From Diadema setosum (taxonomy: Eukaryota > Echinodermata > Echinoidea > Diadematoida > Diadematidae): a stretch of DNA of 64,000 bases. Shown piece after piece: positions 19,320-29,955 of this stretch; position 1 is the first letter of the stretch, and each line of letters opens with the position of its first letter. The stretch is taken from the NCBI RefSeq assembly GCF_964275005.1, contig NC_092697.1, positions 19,876,138 to 19,940,137 on the forward strand, given 5' to 3'. The position numbers were made by a program, and so were the translations under genes. The notes under the pieces are model-generated. The model was not told the origin of the DNA and did no database searches. It saw only the letters and a list, made by a program, of their open reading frames with translations.

Positions 19320-21605
19320 AGGTCAAAAAGACGTCTCAATTTGGTTGCAGCTACATGGTCAAAGTTGTCGCAAGTCTGAAAATGACCAGAAAATGACGTG
19401 ATTTCAACGTCTCTTTGAAACGAATTTATCACGTCATGTTATGGACCTCCTGATGTGTTACGTCAGTTTTGCGACGTATTTATTACCTAATATTGGTGAC
19501 ATATTGATGACGTAAAATTTACGTCAATTTTGCGACGTAATTTTTACGTCATAAACACGTATTAATGACGCAATCTATACGTTGGTTTGCAACGTATTCA
19601 TAGCGTTATTTAAATGACGTCTTAATACCGTAATATATACTTTGCTTTACAACGCATTTATGACGTCATATGAGCGACGTATTAACGTGAAATTTTCTTC
19701 AGTTTTGCGACGTATTTATGACGTCATATTAGCGACGAACTAAAGACGTAAAATTCAAGTCAATTTTGTGACGTATTATTCACGTCGTATTTACAACGCT
19801 TTAGTGAAGTAAAATTTACGTTGCTTTGCAATGCATTTAGCACGTCATATTAATGACGTATTATAACGTGAAATTTAGGCTACATTGTTTTGGGACGTAT
19901 TTATGACGTTATACTAGCGACATGTGAACGTTATGTTCCCGTCAGTTTTGCGACGTCTTTGTGACGTCATATAATTAGGCCTACGAATTATAGAGTTTTA
20001 TAGTTATATCAGTTTTTTTTTTGCAACGTGTTTATCACGTCATATTAATGACATATTATAACGTTAAATTTACATTGTTTTGCGACGTATTTATGACGTT
20101 ATATTAACGACATGTGAACGTTATGTTCACGTCAGTTTTGTGACGTCTTTATGACGTCATATAATTAGGCCTACGAATTATAGTTTTGTAGAGTTATATC
20201 AGCTTGTTTTGCAACGTATTTATCACGTCATATTAATGACGTATTATAACGTGAAATTTAGGCTACATTGTTTTGGGACGTATTTATGACATTATATTAC
20301 GACATGTGAACGTTATGTTCACGTCAGTTTTGCGACGTCTTTGTGACGTCATATAATTAGGCCTACGAATTATAGAGCGTTATAGTTATATCAGTTTGCT
20401 TTGCAACGTGTTTAACGTTAAATTTACGTTGTTTTGCGACGTATCTATAACGTTGCATTAGCGACGTATTAATGTTATGTCCACGTCAATTTTGCGACGT
20501 CTTTATGACGTCATTTTATTAGGCCTACGAATAGTTTTATAGTTATATTGGTTTGCTTTGCAACGTATTTATCACGTCATATTAATGACGCATTATAACG
20601 TTAAATTTACATTGTTTTGCGACGTATTTATGACGTTATATTAACGACATATGAACGTTATGTTCACGTCATTTTACGACGTCTTTATGACGTCATATAA
20701 TTAGGCCTACGAATTATAGTTTTGTAGAGTTATATCAGTTTGTTTTGCAACGTATTTATCACGTCATATCAATGATGTATTATGACGTTAAATTTACGTT
20801 GTTTTGGGACGTATTTATGACGTTATATTAGCGACATATTAACGTTATGTTTATGTAAGTTTTTCGACGTCTTTATAACGTCATATAATTAGGCCTACTA
20901 ATTATAGAGTTTTATAGAGCTTTGCGACATACTGTCGTCTGAATGACGACATTTTCTCGTCATTACTGTCGTCAGAAAGACGTCGAAACTGTCAACAATA
21001 AGACGAATTTTTGTTCAAATGGAAGATATAAAAATGACGTCATTACTTAGACTTCAGAAAGGCGCAATAATTGTCGTTTGTTTAACGTAAATAAGCAAAG
21101 AAAGCAGACGTCACTCAGACGTCTTAAACTGACGCCAGAAAGTCGTATTTCTGCTCAAATGGATGACGTCTAAAAGACGACATATTTGTGACGTCTTTCT
21201 GACGTCTGGGTTGTTATGCAAAGACGTCATAAAGACGTATAAATTACTAATTTAAAGACGAGACTGACGTCAAAAAAATCTTTTAGACGAAAATAAACAA
21301 AGATACTGGACGTCATATTAACGTTTCAAACTGACGTCAATATGTCGTATTTTTGCTCAAATGGAAGTTGTCCAAAAGACGTCATTGGTGGTCATATAAG
21401 AGTCGTCTTAATGACATGTAAATCACAATTCCAAAGACAAGATGTACGTCAGAACGTCATGAGCACGTCGTTTACACGTCAATTCATGACTTTTTAACGT
21501 ATATTGGAAAAGAAAACAAGGAATACATCTGAAAGACGCCTTTTCTTCAAGAACAAGGGAAATTGACGTGATTTTGACGTCATTTTGAAGTCGTGCCCAG
21601 TTGGT
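19320..21605. repeat. ACGT/TGACGTCA-word satellite
   Basis: About 2.3 kb is dominated by ACGT-centred words (GACGTCATA, GCGACGTATTTATGACG, ACGTCAGTTTTGCGACGTC). The central part (about 19830 to 20925) resolves into roughly six copies of a unit of about 180 bp. Each runs from TTTGCAACGTATTTATCACGTCAT to GACGTCATATAATTAGGCCTA and then ATTATAG. Outside it the pattern decays to shorter units of about 30 bp. Flanks read AGACGTCTCAATTTGG on the left and TTTTGACGTCATTTTGAAGTCG on the right. No coding content. Confidence 0.9.
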
Positions 21606-22222
21606 TTATCAGTATTTCAGTTTAAGATCTAATAAAGCGCTTGTGAGCACCTCAAGGTAGAAATCATGATAAAAATCTAACCTACCCTACTCCTGCAAAT
21701 GTCCTAAGCCTTATATCTACGTCTACCACCTATTCATATATAGTTGCTAGCATTGTTGTATCACGTTTAAGGGGAAAAATTTGTAATGCTTTATGACATG
21801 GTTGCTAAACTATGTAGGTCACAGCACGCTCAATCTTGAAATATATAAATATTTGTTCATAAAACACGCTGAAGTTTGAATAACAAAAATTTTTTAACAA
21901 TAGAGTGCACAATTTCTGACACTTTTATGATTATAACCAGCATGTTTACTTTTTCAGAGGTGAACAACGACCAGCTGTGACCTCGCTTTCATTTTCTTTC
22001 AGAATAACTCTTGATTATACGATTTTTACGTTAGCATACACGAAACTTTGCAAGTAATGATTATACTGCACACCTACCACACCCACACAAACACATAAAT
22101 ACACAAACACACAACACACATTGCACGCACTCGCACATACACACAAAGACACACACACACAAAGTGCATGGAAGGTGCAATCATTGCACTTTCAGGCGCC
22201 CGCCCTCGAGTTTTCGGTGCAA

Positions 22223-22263
<41 letters not shown>

Positions 22264-23180
22264 ACACATTGCAACATTGCTGATAGATTCCGTACTTTTG
22301 TCAAGGCTTGGTATGGAGCTATATAGGACACCATAATATGATGGCTATCATCGTTTAAACGTATATCAGTTTCCTATAAATGCATATTATAAAAACGCGT
22401 AAGTAGCGTCTGTGACTCTGAACAGATGCTTGATGTTCCAACTCAATGAAAAGACCTTAAATTTGGCTAATATCGGGTAGATTAATTTTCTTTTGGTTAT
22501 CCTTCACCATTAGAATAAATGAAATTAATTTGTGCCAAATAACACATTATAAAATGATCGTTTCAAGTCGCTTCCACAAATGTGTATTACTTATAAACTC
22601 ATGAACCCACCTGGGAATCTGATACCAGTTAATGCCAGGTGATTGTTTCTATAATAATATCGATCATGAAGTTTCATAAAAAGTTACGAGTATAACAAGA
22701 ACTCGAGTTTTGGAGCGCGCTCGGTAACCAGCTAACACGTATGAATGCGGCTAGTGTTTTTTCAAACAGACAAACAAACCAGTGTTTTAATATTCAATCA
22801 TTTATCTTCGTCATTTCATTGAATCAACTTACAATAAGGGTGCTAGGCCATGTGGGCATTGAAGGGAGGGATCGAGTAGGAATATATTGATAGTCGCAAT
22901 GCTTATTTAGACTGACGATAATGATGAAGCTGAAAATATGCAAGATATTTCGTGAAGTTGTTGATGGATTGGTGATATGAAAAAAAGTATTGATAGCGCA
23001 ATATGGTGGAGGATAAATTGCTTGTGGTAATATGTATACGATGTACACGATGTATACGATGGTAATACGAGTATGAACCTGAACTAAAAAGGAGCCTACT
23101 ACGCCTTTCTGAATCATTTTTTTTTTTAAAGCACAATCATCGTGAGGTTGGAGAAGTATAAACCCATTAACCAAGTATTC
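21606..23180. other. No gene seen; CA microsatellites
   Basis: CA-rich runs lie at 22074 to 22165, and a clean (CA)n at about 22227 to 22261. The remainder is AT-rich without recognisable genes or repeats. Confidence 0.55.
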
Positions 23181-23188
23181 ATGTTACC

Positions 23189-24956
23189 CAGTGGCGTATC
23201 TAAGGGGGGGGGGGGGGCAAGGGGGGCACGTGCCCCGGGCGCCACTCCTTGGGGGCGCAAAAAAAAAAACGAAAAAAAAACGAAGAAGAAGAAGAAAAAA
23301 AAAAGGAAAAAAAAGAAGAAGAAGAAGAAAAAAAAAGGAAAAAAACGAAGAAGAAGAAAAAAAAAGAAAAGAAAAGGAGAAGAAGAAGAAGAAGAAGAAA
23401 AAAAAAAAACTCGCCCGGAAGGGGGGAGGGAGAATGGTGGGGGGGGGGGGCAGAAAACCAAATCAAACAAGATAAAAACAAAACATGATGATGACGCGGA
23501 CAAAATGACAATGTTTATTGTGTTCACACAAAAATTCCATGTTCTGTGAGCTGAAATACAAAAATTTTCGGCTCGCTCGCTGCGCTCGCTCGCCAAAATT
23601 TATATAAAAAAGAAGGTAAGAACAAAACGTGATGATGACAAAATGACAGTGTCTATTGTGTTCACATATGTCATTTTATATTTAGCAGGCAAAATGTTTC
23701 ACGGAGCAGCGGCTGCAATTTCGTTCTGAAGCGATCGCCAATTGGATCAAAAGAAGGCGCCAACGGTTTCGAACACAGGGGGGGGGGGGGGCGCAAAAAA
23801 AACCCCGAATCAAACAAGATAACAACAAAACGTAATGATGACGCGGAAATATACAAATTTCGGCTCACTCGCTCGCACTAATTTAGAGTATTTTTTCACT
23901 GAAGTCCTCATTTTGTTGGTATAAATCGTTATCTATAAGGCCGTCGCTATATCTTGATTAGAATTGTAAGATTTAATAAGCAAAAAATTACAAGAGTTTC
24001 ATGATTTGTAAGCTGAAATACAAAATTTTTCGGCTCGCTCGCTGCGCTCGCTCGCCAAAATTTGTATTAAAAAACAGAGAAGATAAGAACAAAACGTGAC
24101 GATGACGCGGACAAAATGATAATGTCTATTGTGTTCACTCATGTCATTTTATATTTAGCAGGAAAAATGTTACACGGAGCAGCGACTGCAATTTCATTAG
24201 TTCTGAAGCGATCGCCGGTTGGATCAAAAGAGGACGCCAACGGTTTCGAACATACGGGGGAAGGGGGCGCAAAAAAAAGAAGAAAAGATAAGAATAAAAA
24301 ACCGTAATGACGCAGAAATATACAAATTTCGGCTCACTCGCTCGTACTAATTTAGAGTATTTTTTCAAGTCCTCAGTTTGTTGGTATAAATCGTTATCTA
24401 TAAGGTCGTCACTATAATTGTGAGATTTCATAAGCAAAAAATGACAAGAATTCCATGTTTTGTAAGCTGAAATACAACAATTTTCGGTTCGCTCGCTGCG
24501 CTCGCTCGCCAAAATTTATATAAAAAAAGATAAGAACAATACGTGATGATGACGAGGACATAATGTATATACAAATTTCAGCTCACTCGCGCGCACTAAT
24601 TTAGAGTTTTTTAAAGTCCTCAGTTTTTTGGTATATATCGTTATCTATAAGGCCGTCACTATATCTTGATTAGAATTGTAAGATTTGGCAAGCAAAAAAT
24701 GACAAGAATTCCATGTTTTGTAAGCTGAAATACAAAAATTTCCGGCTCGCTCGCTGCGCTCGCTCGCCAAAATCTATCAAAATTCATTACATTTAAATCA
24801 CCCTCAAAAGATCCCTTGTAAGTGCTTGAAAAAGCATCATGTGGACTTTGTTTAAAGTCCCTACCGGTATGGTGTTGGGGTTGAACACTTTTTCAGAAAT
24901 TAGGGGCGCAATTTTCGTGCTTGCCCCGGGCGCCGTTTTCCCTAGATACGCCACTG
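23189..24956. mobile_element. hAT-like non-autonomous element, full copy
   Basis: Termini are CAGTGGCGTATCTA at the left and its inverse TAGATACGCCACTG at the right. ATGTTACC (8 bp) precedes it. The inside begins with a G run, GCACGTGCCCCGGGCGCC and a long AAG/GAA purine tract (23261 to 23410). It then has repeated segments of about 250 to 460 bp, each ending in the near-palindrome GGCTCGCTCGCTGCGCTCGC (23571, 24031, 24486, 24745). No transposase is present. The CAGTGG start fits hAT. Confidence 0.8.
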
Positions 24957-24977
24957 TGTATTCATGTTCATGTTACC

Positions 24978-25626
24978 CAGTGGCGTATCTAAGGGGGGGG
25001 GGGGGCAAGGGGGGCACGTGCCCCGGGCGCCACTCCTTGGGGGCGCAAAAAAAAAAAACGAAAAAAAAAACGAAGAAGAAGAAGAAAAAAAAAGGAAAAA
25101 AAAAGAAGAAGAAGAAGAAAAAAAAAGGAAAAAAACGAAGAAGAAGAAAAAAAAAAAGAAAAGAAAAGGAGAAGAAGAAGAAGAAGAAGAAAAAAAAAAA
25201 ACTCGCCCGGAAGGGGGGAGGGAGAATGGTGGGGGGGGGGGGCAGAAAACCAAATCAAACAAGATAAAAACAAAACATGATGATGACGCGGACAAAATGA
25301 CAATGTTTATTGTGTTCACACAAAAATTCCATGTTCTGTGAGCTGAAATACAAAAATTTTCGGCTCGCTCGCTGCGCTCGCTCGCCAAAATTTATATAAA
25401 AAAGAAGGTAAGAACAAAACGTGATGATGACAAAATGACAGTGTCTATTGTGTTCACATATGTCATTTTATATTTAGCAGGCAAAATGTTTCACGGAGCA
25501 GCGGCTGCAATTTCGTTCTGAAGCGATCGCCAATTGGATCAAAAGAAGGCGCCAACACTTTTTCAGAAATTAGGGGCGCAATTTTCGTGCTTGCCCCGGG
25601 CGCCGTTTTCCCTAGATACGCCACTG
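24978..25626. mobile_element. hAT-like non-autonomous element, internally deleted copy
   Basis: It has the same termini as the 23189 element and is flanked by perfect 8-bp target duplications ATGTTACC (24970 to 24977 and 25627 to 25634). Its first 578 bp repeat 23189 to about 23766 almost exactly and its last 72 bp repeat 24884 to 24956. The junction falls at a shared AAC. It is therefore a deletion derivative, and the 8-bp duplication supports hAT. Confidence 0.85.
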
Positions 25627-25634
25627 ATGTTACC

Positions 25635-26046
25635 CAATTAGACCTAATGCCCACTTCGAATCTGATTCTGTGTGGCTTAATAAACATGATCAATGTTAAC
25701 AATAGCAATTGCTGCAGTTGTACGCCTATATAGGCCTATATAATACTTATATCATAATTCATTCCAAGCTTAGATTTCCAATTTACTTTTGCAAGATATT
25801 GATGAAAACTTCGAGTTTGTATCTTGTACTCCATGACTGAATTTCTCTTTTCTAATGTTTTCATCGAGACGCTCAGCGCTTAGAAACATTGTAATAAGTG
25901 CTTTATAAATGATATTTATTATTATCATTAACAACGCAAGTCTTGCGAGACAAAGGATAAGTGTCCGCAGACGGCGGACAAAACCACAGGAATACCAGTA
26001 GTGTAAACAGACGGCAAAGCAGAACGCGATGCCGATGGCGAAGTGG

Positions 26047-26048
<2 letters not shown>
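25635..26048. other. No gene seen
   Basis: It contains a partial copy of the inverted-repeat family (about 25648 to 25672) and AGGCCTATATA words. Nothing else is supportable. Confidence 0.5.

Positions 26049-26112
<64 letters not shown>
26049..26112. repeat. CA microsatellite
   Basis: (CA)n with one GC interruption, directly inside the inverted repeat at 26105 to 26300, mirroring the GT run at 16251. Confidence 0.95.
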
Positions 26113-26115
<3 letters not shown>

Positions 26116-26300
26116 GCCGTTGCTATGACAGTTCACAAGGCGGCGTGCCATTCTCACATTCTAATCTGACTCTGTGGTTAGCAGACGACCATGGTACTGT
26201 ATACAAGAAAGCAACACAAGACTAGTATCGCAACCAACTACATGTAGTACACTGATAGTCTTTGCTCAAGTGCCACAATTGGCAATTTCGACGCGTTAGG
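26105..26300 (-). repeat. Inverted partner of 16054-16250
   Basis: It matches 16054 to 16250 on the opposite strand, with its outer edge at GGCAATTTCGAC. No clear target-site duplication joins the two outer edges, so they may be ends of one old 10-kb element or just two copies of a dispersed repeat. Confidence 0.8.
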
Positions 26301-26604
26301 GTTACGGAAAAAAAAAATCGCAAGATCGGCGGTTGCGGAATGTTTCTGCGTACTGCTTATTGTGCAGTATCATTCTGGCGGAACTAATCGACTGAATTCG
26401 GCCGGTATATCGGTTCCCTCGGAACCCGGAACGGATCGCCTGTGACACCGTCTGCTCCCTCTGCCGCCTGCCACTCGCGCCCCGCGCCTCGCCCCCCGAC
26501 GCGCCTCGCCGAGTGGGCATGGCGCAGACCCAGCTGCTTACCTCTGCCACTGTGAGCGAGCTGCTGGTGGCGAGATCGGTGCGCGTGCGGATACGGGAAA
26601 GATA
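26301..26604. other. GC-rich, CpG-rich patch
   Basis: The stretch from about 26400 to 26590 is strikingly GC-rich for this window, with many CpGs. On the minus strand a donor-like GCAGAG|GTAAGC occurs at about 26543. It could be a CpG-island promoter or first exon, or foreign DNA. No protein is recognisable in any frame. Confidence 0.35.
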
Positions 26605-27316
26605 AAATCATGTTTCAAATTTATTTATTCATTTGTCTTTCTTCCAACAATAAGCAATATAACAATAACATAATAATAACATTGACACTTTCTTTCAGGA
26701 GTATATAGGAACAACAACAACTAACACTAAAATTTTGCAGATACATAAATATATAATTACATGTGTATGTGAAATGATAAGAAAGGGTAACAATATTTTG
26801 AGAAAGGCAAACGAGGAGACCTTAATGAAGCATAGCTTGTAAGACAAGATCCCTCAGGATAAAAGAGAGAAAAAAATACATGTATTATGTATAGTGGAGG
26901 AAAAAACAAACAAAGAAAAGATACACAATCTCAAACGAAAACAGGGTATAGACAAGGGAGGCTATGTGCAATGGGGTGAAGGGAGATTATTTACATAAAA
27001 CAAGGGTAGGAATGAAGGAAGGGGGTGGAAAGGGAAGATAAAGAGAGGTTATGTGAGACGATAAAATACATACACAAACACACACACCCAACAAAAACAA
27101 AACAAAACAAAAATAAAAACAAAAACAAAACAAAACAAAACATAACAAAACAAAACAAAACAAAACATGACAAGAAGACAACTGGGTTTCAATAATATTA
27201 TACATCGATACTTTCTTTCTTTTCTAAAGGGAAGTCTGACATAAAAGTATATGCATCTGTAATGTAACATATAGGACTTACTTTCAGTTATTGACATTAA
27301 CATTGTTTTAACGACA

Positions 27317-29955
27317 TCACGAATCAACACAATAAGTATTTAAAAGATGAGACTTAAGCCTACGCTTGAAGGCTGATTTACTTGAAGTATGTTTAATGTT
27401 TGCATCAAGCGAATTCCAAAACCTGGGTCCAGTATGTACTAGCGTTTTAAGAGTAAATGCACTGTGTCCTTGCACGGGGTAAGTGCAATCCTGAAGCCTG
27501 CCTTGTGTTATATCTATGAATATCACTATTTTTCTTAAAACGCTGTGCTAGTGCCAGTGGGAGTTCAGTTGCATTAAGATCATACATTAGAGACCCTAAC
27601 TGCATAAAATAGATATCTTCCACTTTCAGAATTTTATGTTGATGACAGAGAGCATTAGTGTGAGTACGAAAATGTACATTACTTATTCTTATAACTCTCT
27701 TCTGGATCAAAAATAGCTTTTCATTTTGCGATTCTGAAGAATTGCCCCACGCTAATATACCATAATTAAGATATGGAAGAATTAAAGTAGAATACAGGAT
27801 AAACAATATTTCTTTGGGAAATAACTCTTTTTAGTTTGCATATAACATCAGTATTTCGTGGTAAGACCTTACAAAATAGTTATTCACATGTATTTTCCAA
27901 TTCAGTTTGTCATCAATATACAGACCAAGAAATTTTGTTGAGTTTACTCTATCTATCGCAACTCCTGGTAATATTTTAACAGAATTACTAAAAAGCATAT
28001 AATTGGTCTTCTGAAAATTCAATGACAGTTTGTTTGCATGAATCCAAGTTATGATATTACTTAGCTCAATAGATACTGTTTGTTGTTGTTCATTTTCCAT
28101 CTGTGAAGATGGCTGGATAGCCCATATTCAGCTACACTAAGCTGGTCTTCCATGGGGTCCAGTTGGATGTGGGGTGGGACCACTTCACCGGGTTAGACAC
28201 CCTGCTCTTTGCGATGAATGAATGAAGCGGGATCTTTTACGTGCATGAGCTGTGACTCTCTCATACACTGGACATTTTATGTCCTATCCGAGGGACAGAG
28301 TGTTTTGCCTCTTACAGAGGGGACGGTATGTTTACACACAACATTGCTCAGTCCAGACTCGGGTTCGAACCCGGGCCGCGTGATCGTGAGGCAGATGCGC
28401 TACCGACTGAGCCAACTCACCGCCCTTTGTTTGTAAAAAGGACCTGAGGATTCTTGTGTGATAAAAATATGTTTGAGTCGTCTGCAAATAAAATAAATGA
28501 GAATACATCAGAGCAATAGTGAAAATGATTAATATGTATAAGAAATAATAGTGGTCCAAGTAGTGATCCTTGTGGAATTCCACATGTGACATTTTGTAAC
28601 CCCGATTTTGCATCATTCAGTGAGACAAACTGCCTCCTGTTAGATAAGTAGCTTGTGAACCACTCCAAGGCTTTCCCTCTTACTCCGTAATGAGATAACT
28701 TCTGTAATAAAATATTATGATCAACAGTGTCGAAAGCCTTGGAGTAATCCAGAAAAATACCAACTGTGTGCATGCGATTATCCAATGCGGTAGAAATGTT
28801 ATCAATAAAATGTAAAATAGCATGACTTGTGTGCTTTTCACGAAAACCAAATTGAAAATTAGAGAAGGTTTGGTTCACATTAAAAAATTTCACCGTCCTG
28901 ACATAGAAGTTTTTCAAGAATTTTGGAAAATGTGGATAAAAGAGAAATTGGACGATAATTACTCAATAACTGAGGATCACCCTTCTTAAAAATAGGTATC
29001 ACCTTCGCTATTTTCATATTCACAGGGACAATACCATTATTCATTGATAGATTAAAAATATGTACAAGAGGTTGAACAACCCCTAATATAATATTCTTTA
29101 TCAAATCATTTGAAATACCGTCATAATCTGGACTCTTCCTCTTTTTAAGGGAATTCACAACATTAAAAAGTTCTTCTTCATTTGTTGGGAATAAAAATAA
29201 ACTACTTAGGTTTGGTTCCCGTAAATAATCAGAAAACATCATCTCGCAGTGAGGCACCGCATGCCCTAGACAGATTAGGACCAATACTACCAAAAAAAAA
29301 AAAAAAATCATTGAATTTATCAACAATGACATTTTTATTTTCAATTAGTTCACCATTGATTCTAATGTCATGTATATCTGACTTTTTCTGAGTGGGTTTG
29401 AATACATTTCTAATAACTTTCCATGTGTCTCTGATATTATTAACAGTTGAGTGAAACTGATCAGAATAATATTTCTTCTTTGCTGTGCGCAGAGTAGAAG
29501 TCAAAGTGTTTCTATAATCAGCATACTTTCTATACGCAGATTGTGATCCTGATATTTTATTTTTATAATATAATTTATTTTTTCTATTAATTGACCTTAA
29601 TAATGAGTTAGTGATCCATGGCATTTTCGGAATTTTCTTACGATTTTACCAGTACTTTGACACAATGATATGCATTTATTGTACAGCAAAAAAAAAAAAC
29701 TTATCCCAAAAATTATCAAAAGCACTTTCAACATTCTCATCAGTTAAGACTTGACTCCAATCAGTTTCAATTAAGGCTTCTCTAAGTTTAGCAACATTTT
29801 CCAGGCTGCTTTTCCGAGCAAGCTTATTACGTTCTGGATTGATAAAATAATGCTTATTGAGAGGCACTTTTGCACAGACAGGAAAGTGGTCTGACAAATC
29901 AGAAATAATTATACAAGCAGTAGGGAATGGTTGTAAGTTACTAAAAATATTATCA
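27317..29955 (-). pseudogene. LINE endonuclease/reverse transcriptase, many breaks
   Basis: From the right: the end of the endonuclease domain with SDHFPV (about 29890); then the reverse-transcriptase domain with IPIFKKGD and NYRPISLLSTFSKILE, DYSKAFDTVDHN (about 28730), GIPQGSLLGPLLF (about 28570) and the catalytic FADDS (about 28480); then the thumb/C-terminal region with LPYLNYGILAWGN (about 27760) and GPRFWNSLD (about 27415). It is split by frameshifts near 29690, 29300, 28900, 27820 and 27490, by A/T homopolymer expansions (29291 to 29306 and 29685 to 29699), and by the SINE. It is clearly related to, but a different family from, the LINE at 33262. Confidence 0.88.
28101..28425 (-). mobile_element. 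tRNA-derived SINE nested in LINE
   Basis: The minus strand starts GGGCGGTGAGTTGGCTCAG, with an A box (TGGCTCAGTCGG) near 28412 and a perfect B box (GGTTCGAACCC) near 28365, the spacing of a tRNA head. A body follows with GATCTTTTACGTGCAT and a CCTATCCGAGGGAC word that I recall from SINE-like repeats of many marine invertebrates. The anticodon-loop equivalent is CTCAC, loosely Val-like, but the stem is imperfect, so it is not a functional tRNA. The flanking LINE sequence resumes in register on both sides. Confidence 0.75.

Larger units (their letters stand above)
26605..29955 (-). mobile_element. 5'-truncated dead LINE (Jockey/CR1-like superfamily)
   Basis: It reads leftward. The 5' break at about 29955 falls inside the endonuclease domain, directly at the edge of the tandem array. 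The 3' untranslated part (about 26605 to 27316) ends in an AATGAATAAATAAA-type tail and contains an AAACA-rich tract (27084 to 27165). It is interrupted by a SINE at about 28101 to 28425. Confidence 0.85.

Noticed and set aside
23142..23549. Lys/Glu-rich and Phe-rich open frames on both strands
   Set aside because: They are translations of an AAG/GAA purine tract inside the hAT-like element; the same frames recur at 24942 to 25388.
25770..26157. Cys/Val-rich frames near 26050
   Set aside because: They are translations of the CA microsatellite.
26296..26306. Telomere-like TTAGGGTTA
   Set aside because: A single occurrence with no tandem repetition.
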